This document shows, one piece after another, positions 46,141 to 56,669 of a stretch of DNA of 64,000 nucleotides; the stretch's first letter is position 1; each line of letters starts with the position of its first letter. The position numbers and the translations under genes are program-made. This DNA is from Ferrimonas aestuarii (GTDB taxonomy: Bacteria > Pseudomonadota > Gammaproteobacteria > Enterobacterales > Shewanellaceae). The notes beneath the pieces are model-generated. The model searched no databases. It saw nothing but the letters and a program-made list of their open reading frames with translations, and had not been told where the DNA came from. The stretch covers positions 124,001-188,000 of the forward strand of contig NZ_SWCJ01000004.1 of NCBI RefSeq assembly GCF_005116665.1. The letters are read 5' to 3'.

Positions 46141-48028
46141 AGGTTTCTGGACCTGAGAAAGCAAACCCTTGCAGACCATCTATCTGATACTCATGCAGGC
46201 GCTGAGCCACCGCCTGCTCCTCGACCTGTTCGGCCACCACCAACACCTCTCGAGCGTGGGCGGCAGCCACCATCAGTGGCAGTAAAGATTCATAGCCACT
46301 TTGCTGATCCAGATGGCGGCTATAGGCAGCATCCAGCTTGATCCCCTCTACCGGCAATTGATGCAGCTCCGCCAGCCCCGCAGGAGTAATGTGGTCCAGC
46401 CATACGGAGATTCCCCGTCGCTGCGCCTGTTCGATAAAATACTTAACGCCACTTATGTGTTCCAGCACCACACTTTCCGCAATCTCCACCGCCAATTGCC
46501 CTCCCTCCTGAGTGATGCTGTTGGCCGCCTGAAATAACTGCTCCATAAAGTGCTGTGACAGCACTGCGCCAGAGGTCAGGTTAATGGCAACTTTGGCCTT
46601 AAGATCATGCTGTTGGCATTGTTCCATCAGGGTTTGCAAAACCAATACATCCAGCTCAACGCTGCGCTGAAGCCGCTCTGCCAACACCACTACCGCTCCC
46701 GGCGCTCGCCACTGCTTGCCATCAAAAAATCGCGTCAGCACTTCGTAATAGAGCAGCTCGGCATCACGGTTAATCACTTTGTGCAGCATCAGCTTCGGCT
46801 GCTGCGTCAACATGGCATCCAATCGCCTCTGCTGCTCTTCAATGGAGGTGCGATGACGATCGGCCTCCTTTACCTCCTCACCAGAAAAGTGACGTTGCAG
46901 CTGTTGATGCAGCTTCTCTTCAATGGCATCCACAGACTCACCAAACCGGAATGATTCACTGACGATGGCAACGCGCTCACCACCCGCCTGCTGGAGCTTT
47001 TCGCTCAGCTCAGCTCCCAGCTCCTCACCATTGGCCAGCCAATCCTGGGATTCCATTCCCGGAAGGATGATCCAGAAATCCACGCCACTCATTCGATAAA
47101 CTCGAGCAAGAGGGAAGCGAGCGATACGCTCACGAATCGTTTCAGTCAGCGCTTTGAGCATCGGCTTAACTGCCGCCATACCGTGCTGACACTCCATCTG
47201 TTCCACCCCAGATAGGTGCACCTGCGCCACCACACCAGACTCCAACTCCCGATCCTTAAGCAGGTGATCCAGGCGATCTCGACCTCGCACGTCATTGGCC
47301 AAGCCGGTTTCACTGTCGATGAAGCAGGCTTTCTGAAGCTTATCGATGCGCTCACATTGCTTGTTATAGAGCGCCTCACTGTTCTCCACCATCTTGTTCA
47401 TGGTCAGCGTCAGCGCTTTAAATTCGTCAATAAATGGCAACGACTCCTGCCGGATAAAACGCCGGCGCCGTAACCCCTCTGCCTGATACTGCGCCCCTTT
47501 AAGCGGCTTTAAGATCAACGTCAAAATCAATGCTCCACTGCCAATGGCCAACAACGCCACCACAACAGAGACCAGCAAGGCGCGATAAGCAAGCCGGTAC
47601 AGATGCAGCAAGGCGGGCTCCGGGTTCGCCACCACCTCCAGCTTGGCCACCAGCTGCCAACCGGCATTGATTTCGGTGTGGCTGGGATCAATGCGCAGAT
47701 CCATCAGCCCCCGAAACCAAGCCGGAGCGCGTTCACCTGAATGTTCAAAGCGGCGCAGCAGTTGCCGATCCGTTCCGGTCAAAATAAGAGTTTGGTAGTC
47801 TCCACGGTCAAAAATGGCATCCACCATTGATTCCGCCAACACCCAATCCTGCTGGGCCAGCACTGGCGATAATGACAACCCAAACGAGGTCGCCGTATCT
47901 TGAGCATGGATCGCCAGTTGCTGACGCAGGTAATCTTGGGTGCCTTTGAGAAACAGCACCAGATTGATGCTGGTTAGCGTGGTCACCAGTAACACCAAAC
48001 ACAGCAGTAATAACCTAAATAGGCTCAT
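46103..48028 (-). CDS. lapD: LapD-type c-di-GMP receptor
   Basis: 641 residues: membrane helix (about 5-25), a periplasmic LapD/MoxY output domain (to about 140), a second helix (about 155-180), HAMP, then GGDEF-like and EAL-like domains. Both catalytic sites are degenerate (SGVDF in place of GGDEF, EVL in place of EAL), as in LapD, which binds c-di-GMP without making or cutting it and then sequesters LapG in the periplasm. AAGGAG lies 5 nt before the ATG at 48028, which overlaps the lapG stop (ATGA). The large adhesin LapG would cut is not in this window. Confidence 0.9.
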   Translation of the reverse strand: MSLFRLLLLCLVLLVTTLTSINLVLFLKGTQDYLRQQLAIHAQDTATSFGLSLSPVLAQQDWVLAESMVDAIFDRGDYQTLILTGTDRQLLRRFEHSGERAPAWFRGLMDLRIDPSHTEINAGWQLVAKLEVVANPEPALLHLYRLAYRALLVSVVVALLAIGSGALILTLILKPLKGAQYQAEGLRRRRFIRQESLPFIDEFKALTLTMNKMVENSEALYNKQCERIDKLQKACFIDSETGLANDVRGRDRLDHLLKDRELESGVVAQVHLSGVEQMECQHGMAAVKPMLKALTETIRERIARFPLARVYRMSGVDFWIILPGMESQDWLANGEELGAELSEKLQQAGGERVAIVSESFRFGESVDAIEEKLHQQLQRHFSGEEVKEADRHRTSIEEQQRRLDAMLTQQPKLMLHKVINRDAELLYYEVLTRFFDGKQWRAPGAVVVLAERLQRSVELDVLVLQTLMEQCQQHDLKAKVAINLTSGAVLSQHFMEQLFQAANSITQEGGQLAVEIAESVVLEHISGVKYFIEQAQRRGISVWLDHITPAGLAELHQLPVEGIKLDAAYSRHLDQQSGYESLLPLMVAAAHAREVLVVAEQVEEQAVAQRLHEYQIDGLQGFAFSGPETFSQAVGGEPTDS

Positions 48029-48699
48029 GATGACTCCTTCAACTGCAGACGCTCCAACAGCTCTTGCCACAACTCGATGCCATTGTCCCCTTGCCGAATC
48101 TGCTCACCTTTGTTGAAGGCCCGAGCTCGCCACAGACCTTCACCATTAAAACTGTATACCGGCACCAGATCCGGTCGCTGGGCACCAGGCAGGATTTTGG
48201 GATTGATGTTGTCCAGCACCAAGGGCATGGCACTGGAAGGTGGCTGATAGGTCAACACCATGTGGGCCTGATTGAGCTCTACAGCTTTAGCGTACATCAG
48301 CCTTAGCTGCGACGACGGCATACCAAGCACCCTTAAGGTGAAAAACTTAGCCAATGAGAAATCTTCACAATCACCGCCACCACTGGCGACAAACTCCAGC
48401 GGCGTGGCCCAGTAATCGGCACGCTGCCAATGCTGCTGATCAGAGATAAATTGGTATTGATTGAAAAAATCATTTACCCGCTGCAGCTGCTGTGGCGCGG
48501 CAACGGGTTCGGCCAGACTGGTCTCGATGAACGCCTTCAAGGCCATCACCTGCTCAACCCCTTGCTGACCAAATCGGGCTTCAATCATCCGCAGACGCGG
48601 CTCATCGAATAACTGTTGCCACTGTGTCACTTTAGGCGTTGCATTGACCGCACCCGTTCCAAAGCACAGCGCCATGCACAGCCACCCTAAAATTCGCAA
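48025..48699 (-). CDS. lapG: LapG-type periplasmic cysteine protease
   Basis: 224 residues with a signal peptide and the transglutaminase-like fold. The catalytic triad C111 (GGGDCEDFSLAKF), H146 (AHMVLTY) and D163 (LDN) is complete. LapG cleaves the N-terminus of the adhesin LapA to release cells from biofilm and is held inactive by c-di-GMP-bound LapD. The start is a TTG at 48699 with AGGA 9 nt before it; the first ATG, eight codons on, would truncate the signal peptide. Confidence 0.9.
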   Translation of the reverse strand: MRILGWLCMALCFGTGAVNATPKVTQWQQLFDEPRLRMIEARFGQQGVEQVMALKAFIETSLAEPVAAPQQLQRVNDFFNQYQFISDQQHWQRADYWATPLEFVASGGGDCEDFSLAKFFTLRVLGMPSSQLRLMYAKAVELNQAHMVLTYQPPSSAMPLVLDNINPKILPGAQRPDLVPVYSFNGEGLWRARAFNKGEQIRQGDNGIELWQELLERLQLKESS

Positions 48700-48918
48700 A
48701 TCCTTGTGTCCTTTTTTATGCCGTTTCCATCTAAGTTGTTACCACGATGGCTCACTTTGGTCGCACTTGGAAGATCAAGTGCTTAAAGGAACGGCAGCTT
48801 ATTTTATCACCTCAACTGAGACCGGAACCTGACAGATTGATCTACCCCGTTTCTGTTCCGTGTTTTAAAGTGTAGACTGTGACCAATTTCCAGCTAGTTA
48901 ACATAGGAATGCCCAGTC

Positions 48919-49671
48919 ATGGCAGATAACGGGGATAAAACCCATTTTGGATACAAGACGGTAGAGTCCGATAAAAAAGCCGACATGGTTGCAGATGTGT
49001 TTCACTCTGTGGCATCCAAATACGATCTTATGAACGACCTGATGTCATTTGGCGTTCATCGCTACTGGAAGCGTTTTACCATCGAATGTGCGGCCGCACG
49101 TCCAGGCATGCGCGTATTGGATCTGGCCGGCGGTACCGGCGATCTAACCCAAAAGTTTTCTCAGTTGGTGGGTGAATCAGGCCAAGTCATTCTGGCAGAC
49201 ATCAACGAATCGATGCTGAAAGTGGGGCGCGCCAAGCTGCAAGACAACGGCGTCGTGGGCAACGTTAACTACGTTCAAGCCAACGCCGAGGCGCTGCCGT
49301 TCCCTGACAATCACTTCGATATCATCACCATCGCCTTCGGTCTTCGTAACGTCACCGAAAAGGCCAAAGCCTTAGCGTCAATGCAACGTGTGCTAAAGCC
49401 CGGCGGTAAGCTGCTGGTACTGGAGTTCTCCAAGCCGCAAAATGCCCTGATGCAGAAAGCCTATGACTTCTACAGCTTCCAGGTGATCCCTAAGATGGGC
49501 TCCATGGTTGCTGGCGACTCGGAAAGCTATCAGTACCTGTCTGAGTCCATCCGCATGCACCCTGATCAGGAGACCCTGAAACAGATGATGCTGGATGCTG
49601 GTTTTGATCAGGCGGATTACGTCAACATGACCAATGGTGTAGTGGCGCTGCACCGAGGCTACAAGTACTAA
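48919..49671 (+). CDS. ubiE: demethylmenaquinone/ubiquinone C-methyltransferase UbiE
   Basis: A 250-residue S-adenosylmethionine methyltransferase for both ubiquinone and menaquinone. Recognisable are [18 protein letters not shown], the SAM loop [19 protein letters not shown] and the ending [10 protein letters not shown]. Divergent from lapG; first gene of the ubi-tat stretch. Confidence 0.97.
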   Translation: MADNGDKTHFGYKTVESDKKADMVADVFHSVASKYDLMNDLMSFGVHRYWKRFTIECAAARPGMRVLDLAGGTGDLTQKFSQLVGESGQVILADINESMLKVGRAKLQDNGVVGNVNYVQANAEALPFPDNHFDIITIAFGLRNVTEKAKALASMQRVLKPGGKLLVLEFSKPQNALMQKAYDFYSFQVIPKMGSMVAGDSESYQYLSESIRMHPDQETLKQMMLDAGFDQADYVNMTNGVVALHRGYKY

Positions 49672-49672
49672 C

Positions 49673-49787
49673 ACCAATCTGAATGAATTCAGGGCACCAT
49701 TGCTAGATGAGATCGGTACACGCTTGGCTTGCAAGGCTGAACCGATTTCATCAGGTAATTGGATAGCGCACTGAATCAGATTGATAC
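49673..49787. repeat. nested inverted repeat between ubiE and ubiJ
   Basis: Outer arms CAATCTGAAT (49676 onward) and its near-complement AATCAGATTG (49775-49784); inner arms GATGAGATCGGT (49706-49717) and ACCGATTTCATC (49741-49752). RNA from either strand could fold into a long two-tier hairpin. It resembles a REP/MITE-type insertion in an otherwise tight operon and could also act as a processing or attenuation element. Confidence 0.5.
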
Positions 49788-49827
49788 AAGCCCGTTCACG
49801 GAAGTCACATAATAAAAAAGAGGCGTT

Positions 49828-50424
49828 ATGCACCTTGCCACCCTGGTCGCAGGCAGCTTGGAAGCTGCATTAGGGCAACTGCTAAAGTATCACCCTCACC
49901 CTCGTCCCTTGGCCAAATGCCATGGGCAAGTTATCCAGCTTCAGTTGGCCGAGCTCCCTTGGCCACTCATCCTTATCATGGACGAACCCATCGCGGTTTA
50001 TAGCCAATACGGCGCAGATGTGGATGCCCAGCTTAACATCAGCTTGTCAACACTGGCCGCCATCCGCAATGGCGAATCCCTGTCTGAACTGGTCAAGCAG
50101 CAAAAGCTTGAGATCACTGGCGACATGCAATTGGTGGGCTTGCTGGCTCAGCTGTTGGCCGCCATCGAATTTGATCCCACGGACCCATTGAGCAAGGTTG
50201 TCGGTGATGGCATGGCCCACCGAATCCACAAGACCGGCATGGGGCTGTTTAGCCGAGGTCAACAACACGCCAAACGTGCTCAAGCCCATTTGGGAGAGTT
50301 TCTGGTTGAAGAGCAACACTTGGCACCTGCCCCAGAGCAGATGCGTCAGTTTTGCGATGACGTGGATGCATTAGCAATGCGAGTCGATCAGATCGCTCAG
50401 CGCCTGACGAAGCTGGAGGACTAA
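49828..50424 (+). CDS. ubiJ: ubiquinone biosynthesis accessory factor UbiJ
   Basis: 198 residues with an SCP2-like lipid-binding domain (about 10-110) and a C-terminal helical part with coiled-coil character. UbiJ, with UbiK, binds ubiquinone intermediates and organises the soluble Ubi metabolon. The order ubiE-ubiJ-ubiB and the one-base gap to ubiB confirm the call. Confidence 0.93.
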   Translation: MHLATLVAGSLEAALGQLLKYHPHPRPLAKCHGQVIQLQLAELPWPLILIMDEPIAVYSQYGADVDAQLNISLSTLAAIRNGESLSELVKQQKLEITGDMQLVGLLAQLLAAIEFDPTDPLSKVVGDGMAHRIHKTGMGLFSRGQQHAKRAQAHLGEFLVEEQHLAPAPEQMRQFCDDVDALAMRVDQIAQRLTKLED

Positions 50425-50425
50425 C

Positions 50426-52060
50426 ATGGCCGTAAGTTCCCTTCGCCGCGCGTATCAAATTACCAAAGTTTTCCGTCAGTACCGCCTCATTGAGCTGATT
50501 CCTAAAGCCAAACGGCCGCTGTTACTGAGCCTGTTGGACTCGCTGCTGTTCTGGATGGGTCGCCGGGCCACGGATGCCAATGCCAGCACCCGAACCAAGT
50601 TAGCCCTGCAAACCCTAGGACCGGTTTACATCAAATTTGGTCAAATGCTCAGCACGCGCCGCGACCTACTTTCCGATGATTTCGCTGAAGCTCTGTCTCA
50701 GCTCCAAGATCAGGTGCCCCCCTTCGATAGCCATCAGGCTAAAGCTCTGATTGAGGAGCAGCTAGGCTGTGCCGTCGAAACCCGATTTGATCACTTCGAT
50801 CTAACACCACTGGCGTCGGCCTCAGTGGCCCAAGTGCACACCGCACAGCTAAAGGGCACCGATGAAGAGGTGGTGCTCAAAGTCGTGCGTCCTGACATCG
50901 AACCGGTGATTCACGCCGACCTTAAGTTGATGGCCAGCTGTGCCGCGTTGGTGGACAAGAGCCAACTCGGCAAACGTCTGCGCGCCCCAGAAGTGGTGGA
51001 AGACTACCGCACCACCATTTTGGCCGAACTGGATCTGGTACAGGAAGCCAGCAATGCCCGTCGGCTGCGGGACAATTTTGCCGGTTCAGAAGCGCTGTAC
51101 ATCCCTAAGGTCTATCCCGAACTGTGCCGCCGCAAACTGCTGGTGATGGAGCGCATCTACGGCATTCCCGTCACCGACATCGACGCCCTAAAAGCCCAAC
51201 AAACCGACATGAAGCTGTTGGCCGAACGTGGCGTGGAGGTGTTCTTCACCCAGGTATTTCGCGATAACTTCTTCCACGCCGACATGCACCCTGGCAACAT
51301 CTTTGTGAGCCAGGAAGACCCTAGCAATCCGATGTACATCGGCATCGATTGTGGCATCGTGGGTCGCCTCAGCGAGGTGGACAAACGCTGCTTGGCGGAT
51401 CTGTTTTTGGCGTTCTTCAATCAGGACTACAACCGCTTAGCCCAGGTTTACATTGGCTCCGGCTGGATCGATTCCGATACCAATCCGATGGAATTTGAGC
51501 GGGCTTTGCGTCAGGTGCTTGAGCCACTGGCCAACAAGCCACTGTCACAGATAAGCTTCGGCCACTTGCTGGTTGAGCTGTTCCGCTGCGCCCGCCAGTT
51601 CAACATGGAGGTGCAGCCACAGTTGGTGCTGCTGGAGAAAACTCTGTTGTATGTTGAAGGCTTAGGGCGTCAGCTCTATCCTCAGCTGGATCTGTGGCAA
51701 ACGGCAAAACCCTTCCTAGAAGAGTGGATGCATGAGCAGCTTGGTCCTTCGGCACAAGCCAAGCGAGTCAAAGAGAACTTACCGTTTTGGCTGGAAAAGT
51801 TGCCAGAGATGCCCGATCTGCTCCATGACAATTTACAATTAAGTAAACAGCTATTAATGCACCCACAAGCGGCATTAGAGGGCTACATTAAACAGCGTAA
51901 GAAGATTCACAATAGTCACTATTTCCTAGTAATTGGGTCAGTTTTGTTGATCTGTAGCACAATAATGCTAGTGAATTTCAGTACAATCTGGCCCTCGAGC
52001 GCCACTGCAATTCTCGGAGTTGTGGCCTGGGTCAAGGCTTGGCGTCTCAACAATCGGTGA
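50426..52060 (+). CDS. ubiB: ubiquinone biosynthesis kinase-like protein UbiB
   Basis: A 544-residue ABC1/ADCK-family membrane protein. It has the KxGQ-type motif (FGQMLSTRRDLL), the Ala-rich loop ASVAQVHTA, the lysine of VVLKVVRP and the HADMHPGN catalytic loop with GIDCGIVG, and two C-terminal membrane helices (about 500-540). ATPase activity supports ubiquinone synthesis. Length normal. Confidence 0.96.
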   Translation: MAVSSLRRAYQITKVFRQYRLIELIPKAKRPLLLSLLDSLLFWMGRRATDANASTRTKLALQTLGPVYIKFGQMLSTRRDLLSDDFAEALSQLQDQVPPFDSHQAKALIEEQLGCAVETRFDHFDLTPLASASVAQVHTAQLKGTDEEVVLKVVRPDIEPVIHADLKLMASCAALVDKSQLGKRLRAPEVVEDYRTTILAELDLVQEASNARRLRDNFAGSEALYIPKVYPELCRRKLLVMERIYGIPVTDIDALKAQQTDMKLLAERGVEVFFTQVFRDNFFHADMHPGNIFVSQEDPSNPMYIGIDCGIVGRLSEVDKRCLADLFLAFFNQDYNRLAQVYIGSGWIDSDTNPMEFERALRQVLEPLANKPLSQISFGHLLVELFRCARQFNMEVQPQLVLLEKTLLYVEGLGRQLYPQLDLWQTAKPFLEEWMHEQLGPSAQAKRVKENLPFWLEKLPEMPDLLHDNLQLSKQLLMHPQAALEGYIKQRKKIHNSHYFLVIGSVLLICSTIMLVNFSTIWPSSATAILGVVAWVKAWRLNNR

Positions 52061-52078
52061 TTTCTACTCCGATTGTTG
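52048..52078 (+). other. hairpin spanning the ubiB stop codon
   Basis: Perfect 10-bp arms CAACAATCGG / CCGATTGTTG with an 11-nt loop. The left arm is the last codons of ubiB. There is no T-run, so it may stabilise or process the transcript between ubiB and tatA rather than terminate it. Confidence 0.5.
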
Positions 52079-52126
52079 ATAAATTGAATAACGTTTTTAA
52101 ATAGCTTCTACATACCCGGAGATAAC

Positions 52127-52351
52127 ATGGGCGGCATCAGCATTTGGCAACTTCTAATCATCGCACTGATCGTGGTTCTACTGTTCGGAACCAAGAAACT
52201 GCGCGGTATGGGCTCTGATCTGGGCGGCGCGGTAAAAGGCTTCAAGAAAGCCATGAGCGACGAAAAGCCTAAAGAGGAAGAGAAAGCCATCGAAGATCAG
52301 CAAGCAGAGCAGAAAACCGCTGCCGAGCAGAAGAACAAAGAACAGGCTTAA
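52127..52351 (+). CDS. tatA: Tat translocase subunit TatA
   Basis: 74 residues: an N-terminal membrane helix beginning [25 protein letters not shown], an amphipathic helix ([15 protein letters not shown]) and a charged Glu/Lys/Gln tail. It oligomerises to let folded proteins, such as the PhsA protein of this window, cross the inner membrane. Confidence 0.96.
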   Translation: MGGISIWQLLIIALIVVLLFGTKKLRGMGSDLGGAVKGFKKAMSDEKPKEEEKAIEDQQAEQKTAAEQKNKEQA

Positions 52352-52357
52352 TCCATT

Positions 52358-52732
52358 ATGTTTGACGGAATCGGTATGTTCGAACTGGTTCTGATTGCCG
52401 TTATGGGCTTAGTAGTACTGGGTCCTGAACGGTTACCAGTCGCCGTGCGCAGCATTAGTCGGTGGATTACCACCATTAAGCGCATGGCGAACTCGGTAAA
52501 GGATGAACTCGAACAAGAACTGAAGATCGAACAGCTGCAATCGGACCTGAAAAAGGCCGAATCCAAAGGTCTAGAATCCTTAGACCCAGATCTGCAGCAA
52601 TCGATTCAAGAACTTCGAGACGCAGCCCAATCGGTCAACCGTCCGTATAAAGTTGAAGAGGCTGACTCCTCAACATCGTCTGCGCCATCTGAAGCTGCTA
52701 AACCTAAGGCTTCGGACAAACCTTCAGAGTAA
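52358..52732 (+). CDS. tatB: Tat translocase subunit TatB
   Basis: 124 residues. [26 protein letters not shown] is the characteristic TatB membrane helix with its GPERLP hinge; a long amphipathic helix and a Ser/Pro/Lys-rich tail follow. It forms the signal-peptide receptor with TatC. Starts 6 bp after tatA. Confidence 0.96.
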   Translation: MFDGIGMFELVLIAVMGLVVLGPERLPVAVRSISRWITTIKRMANSVKDELEQELKIEQLQSDLKKAESKGLESLDPDLQQSIQELRDAAQSVNRPYKVEEADSSTSSAPSEAAKPKASDKPSE

Positions 52733-52734
52733 AC

Positions 52735-53472
52735 ATGTCTGATCAGCAACCTCTAGTCAGTCATCTGCTCGAGCTAAGAAACCGCCTGATGCATTGCATC
52801 GGCGGGGTCTTACTGGTCTTCGCCAGCTTGGCTTACTGGGCAAACGACATCTATCACTACCTGTCGCAGCCACTGCTGGCCGTGATGCCAGACAGTGCGT
52901 CGATGATCGCTACCGACGTAGCATCGCCGTTCTTTGCACCGTTCAAACTCACCATGGTGGTGGCGCTATTTGTGGCCATGCCATACGTGCTGTATCAGAT
53001 CTGGTCCTTTGTGGCTCCCGGTCTTTACAAGCACGAGAAAAAGCTAGTTATGCCACTTCTGTTCAGCAGTTCACTGCTTTTCTACAGTGGTATCGCGTTC
53101 GCCTACTACATTGTTTTCCCCGTGGTCTTTGGCTTCTTTACCTCAGTAGCGCCAGAGGGAGTGCAGGTCGCAACGGACATTAACAGCTACTTAAGCTTTG
53201 TTCTTAAACTGTTTTTCGCCTTTGGTCTTGCCTTTGAAATCCCCGTTGCGGTTATCCTTATGTGCTGGACCGGCATGACCACCGCGGAAGATTTGAAGAA
53301 AAATCGACCTTATATTGTTGTCGGCGCCTTCGTTGTTGGTATGCTACTGACACCGCCAGACATCATCTCTCAAAGCATGTTGGCCGTGCCAATGTTGCTG
53401 CTGTTCGAGGGTGGACTGTTCTTTGCTCGCCTCTATCAGCCGAAAGATGATGAGGAGGAGGAAGAGGCATAA
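52735..53472 (+). CDS. tatC: Tat translocase subunit TatC
   Basis: 245 residues with six membrane helices. N-terminal [10 protein letters not shown], which recognises the twin-arginine signal, and [12 protein letters not shown] and [12 protein letters not shown] are all present. Acidic tail DDEEEEEA. Two bases separate it from tatB. Confidence 0.96.
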   Translation: MSDQQPLVSHLLELRNRLMHCIGGVLLVFASLAYWANDIYHYLSQPLLAVMPDSASMIATDVASPFFAPFKLTMVVALFVAMPYVLYQIWSFVAPGLYKHEKKLVMPLLFSSSLLFYSGIAFAYYIVFPVVFGFFTSVAPEGVQVATDINSYLSFVLKLFFAFGLAFEIPVAVILMCWTGMTTAEDLKKNRPYIVVGAFVVGMLLTPPDIISQSMLAVPMLLLFEGGLFFARLYQPKDDEEEEEA

Positions 53473-53523
53473 CTCCGACTGTCGTGGCGGTTCTATGGAT
53501 TATAAAAATAGAAGGACACTTTT

Positions 53524-54051
53524 ATGAACAAGACCGCCACGCTCTGCTTTGCACTATTTTCCCCTCTGGCTCTAGCCGCTCAAAACTGCTCAGACATCTC
53601 CGATCAAAGACAGCGACTGGCCTGTTTCGACAAAGCCGCCACCGCTATGGCCAACTGCCAGAAATTTGAGGACAAGTTAGACCGCTTACTCTGCTTTGAC
53701 GAGTTGGCAGGTAAACAACCACAAGCCGTTGCCGTGGTCGCCCCAGTCTCCAAACCCGCTCCAACACCTGCAGCACAAACCGCATCCGCAGAAGACCGTT
53801 TTGGCATGCCCAAGGTAGAAGCTGAAGATGAAGCACAGTCACTTAGCGCTACCGTCTCCAAAGTGAAATTCGATGCCTATGATCGTTTCATCATCACTCT
53901 GGATAATGGCCAGGTTTGGAAACAGGCCGAAAGCCGACGCTACAAAATCAAACCTGACTATAAGGTCACCATCGAAAAAGCCGCGCTAGGTTCATTCCTT
54001 CTGATCGCCGAAGGTCGCGGTGGTAGCACCCGAGTTAAGCGGGTTCAATAA
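53524..54051 (+). CDS. exported protein with duplicated Cys/CFD motif
   Basis: 175 residues with a signal peptide (to about 19). The mature N-terminus contains two similar units, NCSDISDQRQRLACFDKAA and NCQKFEDKLDRLLCFDELA, each with two Cys that could form a disulfide. Then comes a Pro/Ala-rich linker and a C-terminal domain of beta character (about 105-175: SATVSKVKFDAYDRFIITL, GQVWKQAESRRYKI, SFLLIAEGRG). The first unit resembles the N-terminus of VasI-like proteins, but no type VI secretion genes are near. Function unknown. Confidence 0.7.
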   Translation: MNKTATLCFALFSPLALAAQNCSDISDQRQRLACFDKAATAMANCQKFEDKLDRLLCFDELAGKQPQAVAVVAPVSKPAPTPAAQTASAEDRFGMPKVEAEDEAQSLSATVSKVKFDAYDRFIITLDNGQVWKQAESRRYKIKPDYKVTIEKAALGSFLLIAEGRGGSTRVKRVQ

Positions 54052-54057
54052 CCCCAA

Positions 54058-54090
54058 AAGCGAGCCGGTGCGCATTTTGCACCGGCGCTT
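54058..54090. terminator. hairpin after the CFD-motif gene
   Basis: Strong stem GCCGGTGC / GCACCGGC extended by AAGC / GCTT across a small bulge. The T-run is poor, so termination efficiency is uncertain. Confidence 0.55.
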
Positions 54091-54246
54091 AATATCATTT
54101 TCATCACGAGTGGAACCAAATCCGGTCACTTGAGTCTACTCAGTGCGCCCTCAAGGGCTCAAAATCTTTCCTTCACGCCCAACAGACCCCAGATGCCTGT
54201 TTTTAAGTGTGATTAACCTCCTATGCTTAACAGCAAGGTTTGCTAA

Positions 54247-55326
<1,080 letters not shown>

Positions 55327-55347
55327 CGAGTCGCTGACACCATATTC

Positions 55348-55372
55348 GAGGGCACCCAGTGTGCCCTTTTCC
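55348..55372 (+). terminator. terminator of hemB
   Basis: Stem AGGGCAC / GTGCCCT with a CCAGT loop and TTTT. Confidence 0.85.
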
Positions 55373-55462
55373 TTTGAATCAGCTCACACTCTCTACGACG
55401 CTTCGGCACTTTCTTGCCAATTTTGAATCAAATTTATTCAGACTCGACTTAGGTACTACAGC

Positions 55463-56002
55463 ATGCAAAAATCTCTGCTCGCCAGCTTAATTCTGGCCCC
55501 AGCGCTTCTTAGCCCTAACGCCATGGCAAATTCCGGCTGCGGCTTTGAAGAGAATCAATCCGGCCCCTTTGCCACTTGCGATCAACCCAAGCATGAAGAG
55601 GTTATCTTGACTGGAGCACTCGAGATGGAAAACATCATGAACGCCATTCCTGGCTATTCCGAAAACTACGAGGCTTATCAACCTCAACAGGAGTGGATCA
55701 GCCGCATCGCCGAAGAGAAGACCGCCACCGAAATCGTGGTCATCATCGGCACTTGGTGTCCAGATTGCCACCGCGAAACACCACGTTTTGCCAAGTTGAT
55801 CGACGCTGCATCCAACAGCAACATTCAGGTACGTTACATCGGCGTGGATCGCCAGAAATCTGATCCTGAAAACCTCTCTAAAGCCTATGACTTCAAACGC
55901 ATCCCGACCTTCATTGTGATGCAAGAGGGCAAAGAGATTGGCCGCATTGTTGAATCACCGAAAACCACCCTAGAGCAGGATCTGGCCAACATCCTCAACT
56001 AA
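55463..56002 (+). CDS. exported thioredoxin-like protein
   Basis: 179 residues with a signal peptide (to about 22) and a thioredoxin fold. The active site is W98-C-P-D-C102; the cis-proline loop reads RIPTF. Two further Cys lie near the mature N-terminus (26, 39). CPDC differs from CGPC of thioredoxin and CPHC of DsbA, so its redox role (reductant or oxidase in the periplasm) cannot be fixed. Weak ribosome site. Single gene followed by the DUF3718 and pilin cluster. Confidence 0.82.
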   Translation: MQKSLLASLILAPALLSPNAMANSGCGFEENQSGPFATCDQPKHEEVILTGALEMENIMNAIPGYSENYEAYQPQQEWISRIAEEKTATEIVVIIGTWCPDCHRETPRFAKLIDAASNSNIQVRYIGVDRQKSDPENLSKAYDFKRIPTFIVMQEGKEIGRIVESPKTTLEQDLANILN

Positions 56003-56227
56003 AGCTGGGTGAATTCGAGTGATCTAGGGTGCGTAAAGGCGTGCCCTTTTTTATGCCTTCGAACTATCAGCAAGGATTTATTTTCATTGAAATTGTATAC
56101 ACCACCGATTTAATTAGCCTGCTAGGCTTTAACTTTCGAAGTAATGGTTCGCTCCCGAAAGGACTCGATTCAGCGTCATCATCATGGATGTTGGATGTAA
56201 CCGCTTCCTGATATGGAGTGTGATGTT

Positions 56228-56563
56228 ATGAAATCGATTGTCCCTTGTTTAGCTCTACTGGCTTCTGCTCCCCTAGCTCAGGCCGCTAACTTCTTCATTA
56301 GCGACTCAACTCACGAGTCTAAAATCTGCCTCGCCGCCGCCAGTGGCACCCCAATTCAATTTGATCGAGCCATTAGACACTCTCCCATGAACTTTCGGAC
56401 CGTGGCCAAACACCTGCAATGCAATCAGACTCCGGTTGCGGACTTCGCAAAACAGTTCTCCCAATACCCGGATATCGTCGTTCGCCTTGAGCCTTACCAA
56501 ACCGGGGCCAGTGCTGCGGCCTCAGACGCCTCAGAGATCCTGATTACCGCTTCACTCCGATAG
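56228..56563 (+). CDS. DUF3718 family exported protein, copy 1
   Basis: 111 residues with a signal peptide (to about 18). The mature part has the DUF3718 pattern: E-S-K-I-C-L-A-A-A early and V-A-K-H-L-Q-C-N near the middle, giving two conserved Cys that may pair, then ADFAKQF. GGAG is 8 nt before the ATG at 56228. Family function is unknown. A paralogue lies at 57460-57825, on the other side of the pilin-like gene. Confidence 0.75.
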   Translation: MKSIVPCLALLASAPLAQAANFFISDSTHESKICLAAASGTPIQFDRAIRHSPMNFRTVAKHLQCNQTPVADFAKQFSQYPDIVVRLEPYQTGASAAASDASEILITASLR

Positions 56564-56669
56564 GGCGACTTAGGGTCACCCAGAAACCGGTGGCCCTAAT
56601 CACATACACATTCACTTGAAAGTGTAATAATCTGCTGATCATTATCCGTTTTATCGCAGTAGGCCCAAC

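Noticed and set aside
46103..48028. Active diguanylate cyclase/phosphodiesterase
   Set aside because: Both GGDEF and EAL signatures are replaced (SGVDF, EVL), and the gene is coupled to lapG, so it is the receptor LapD.
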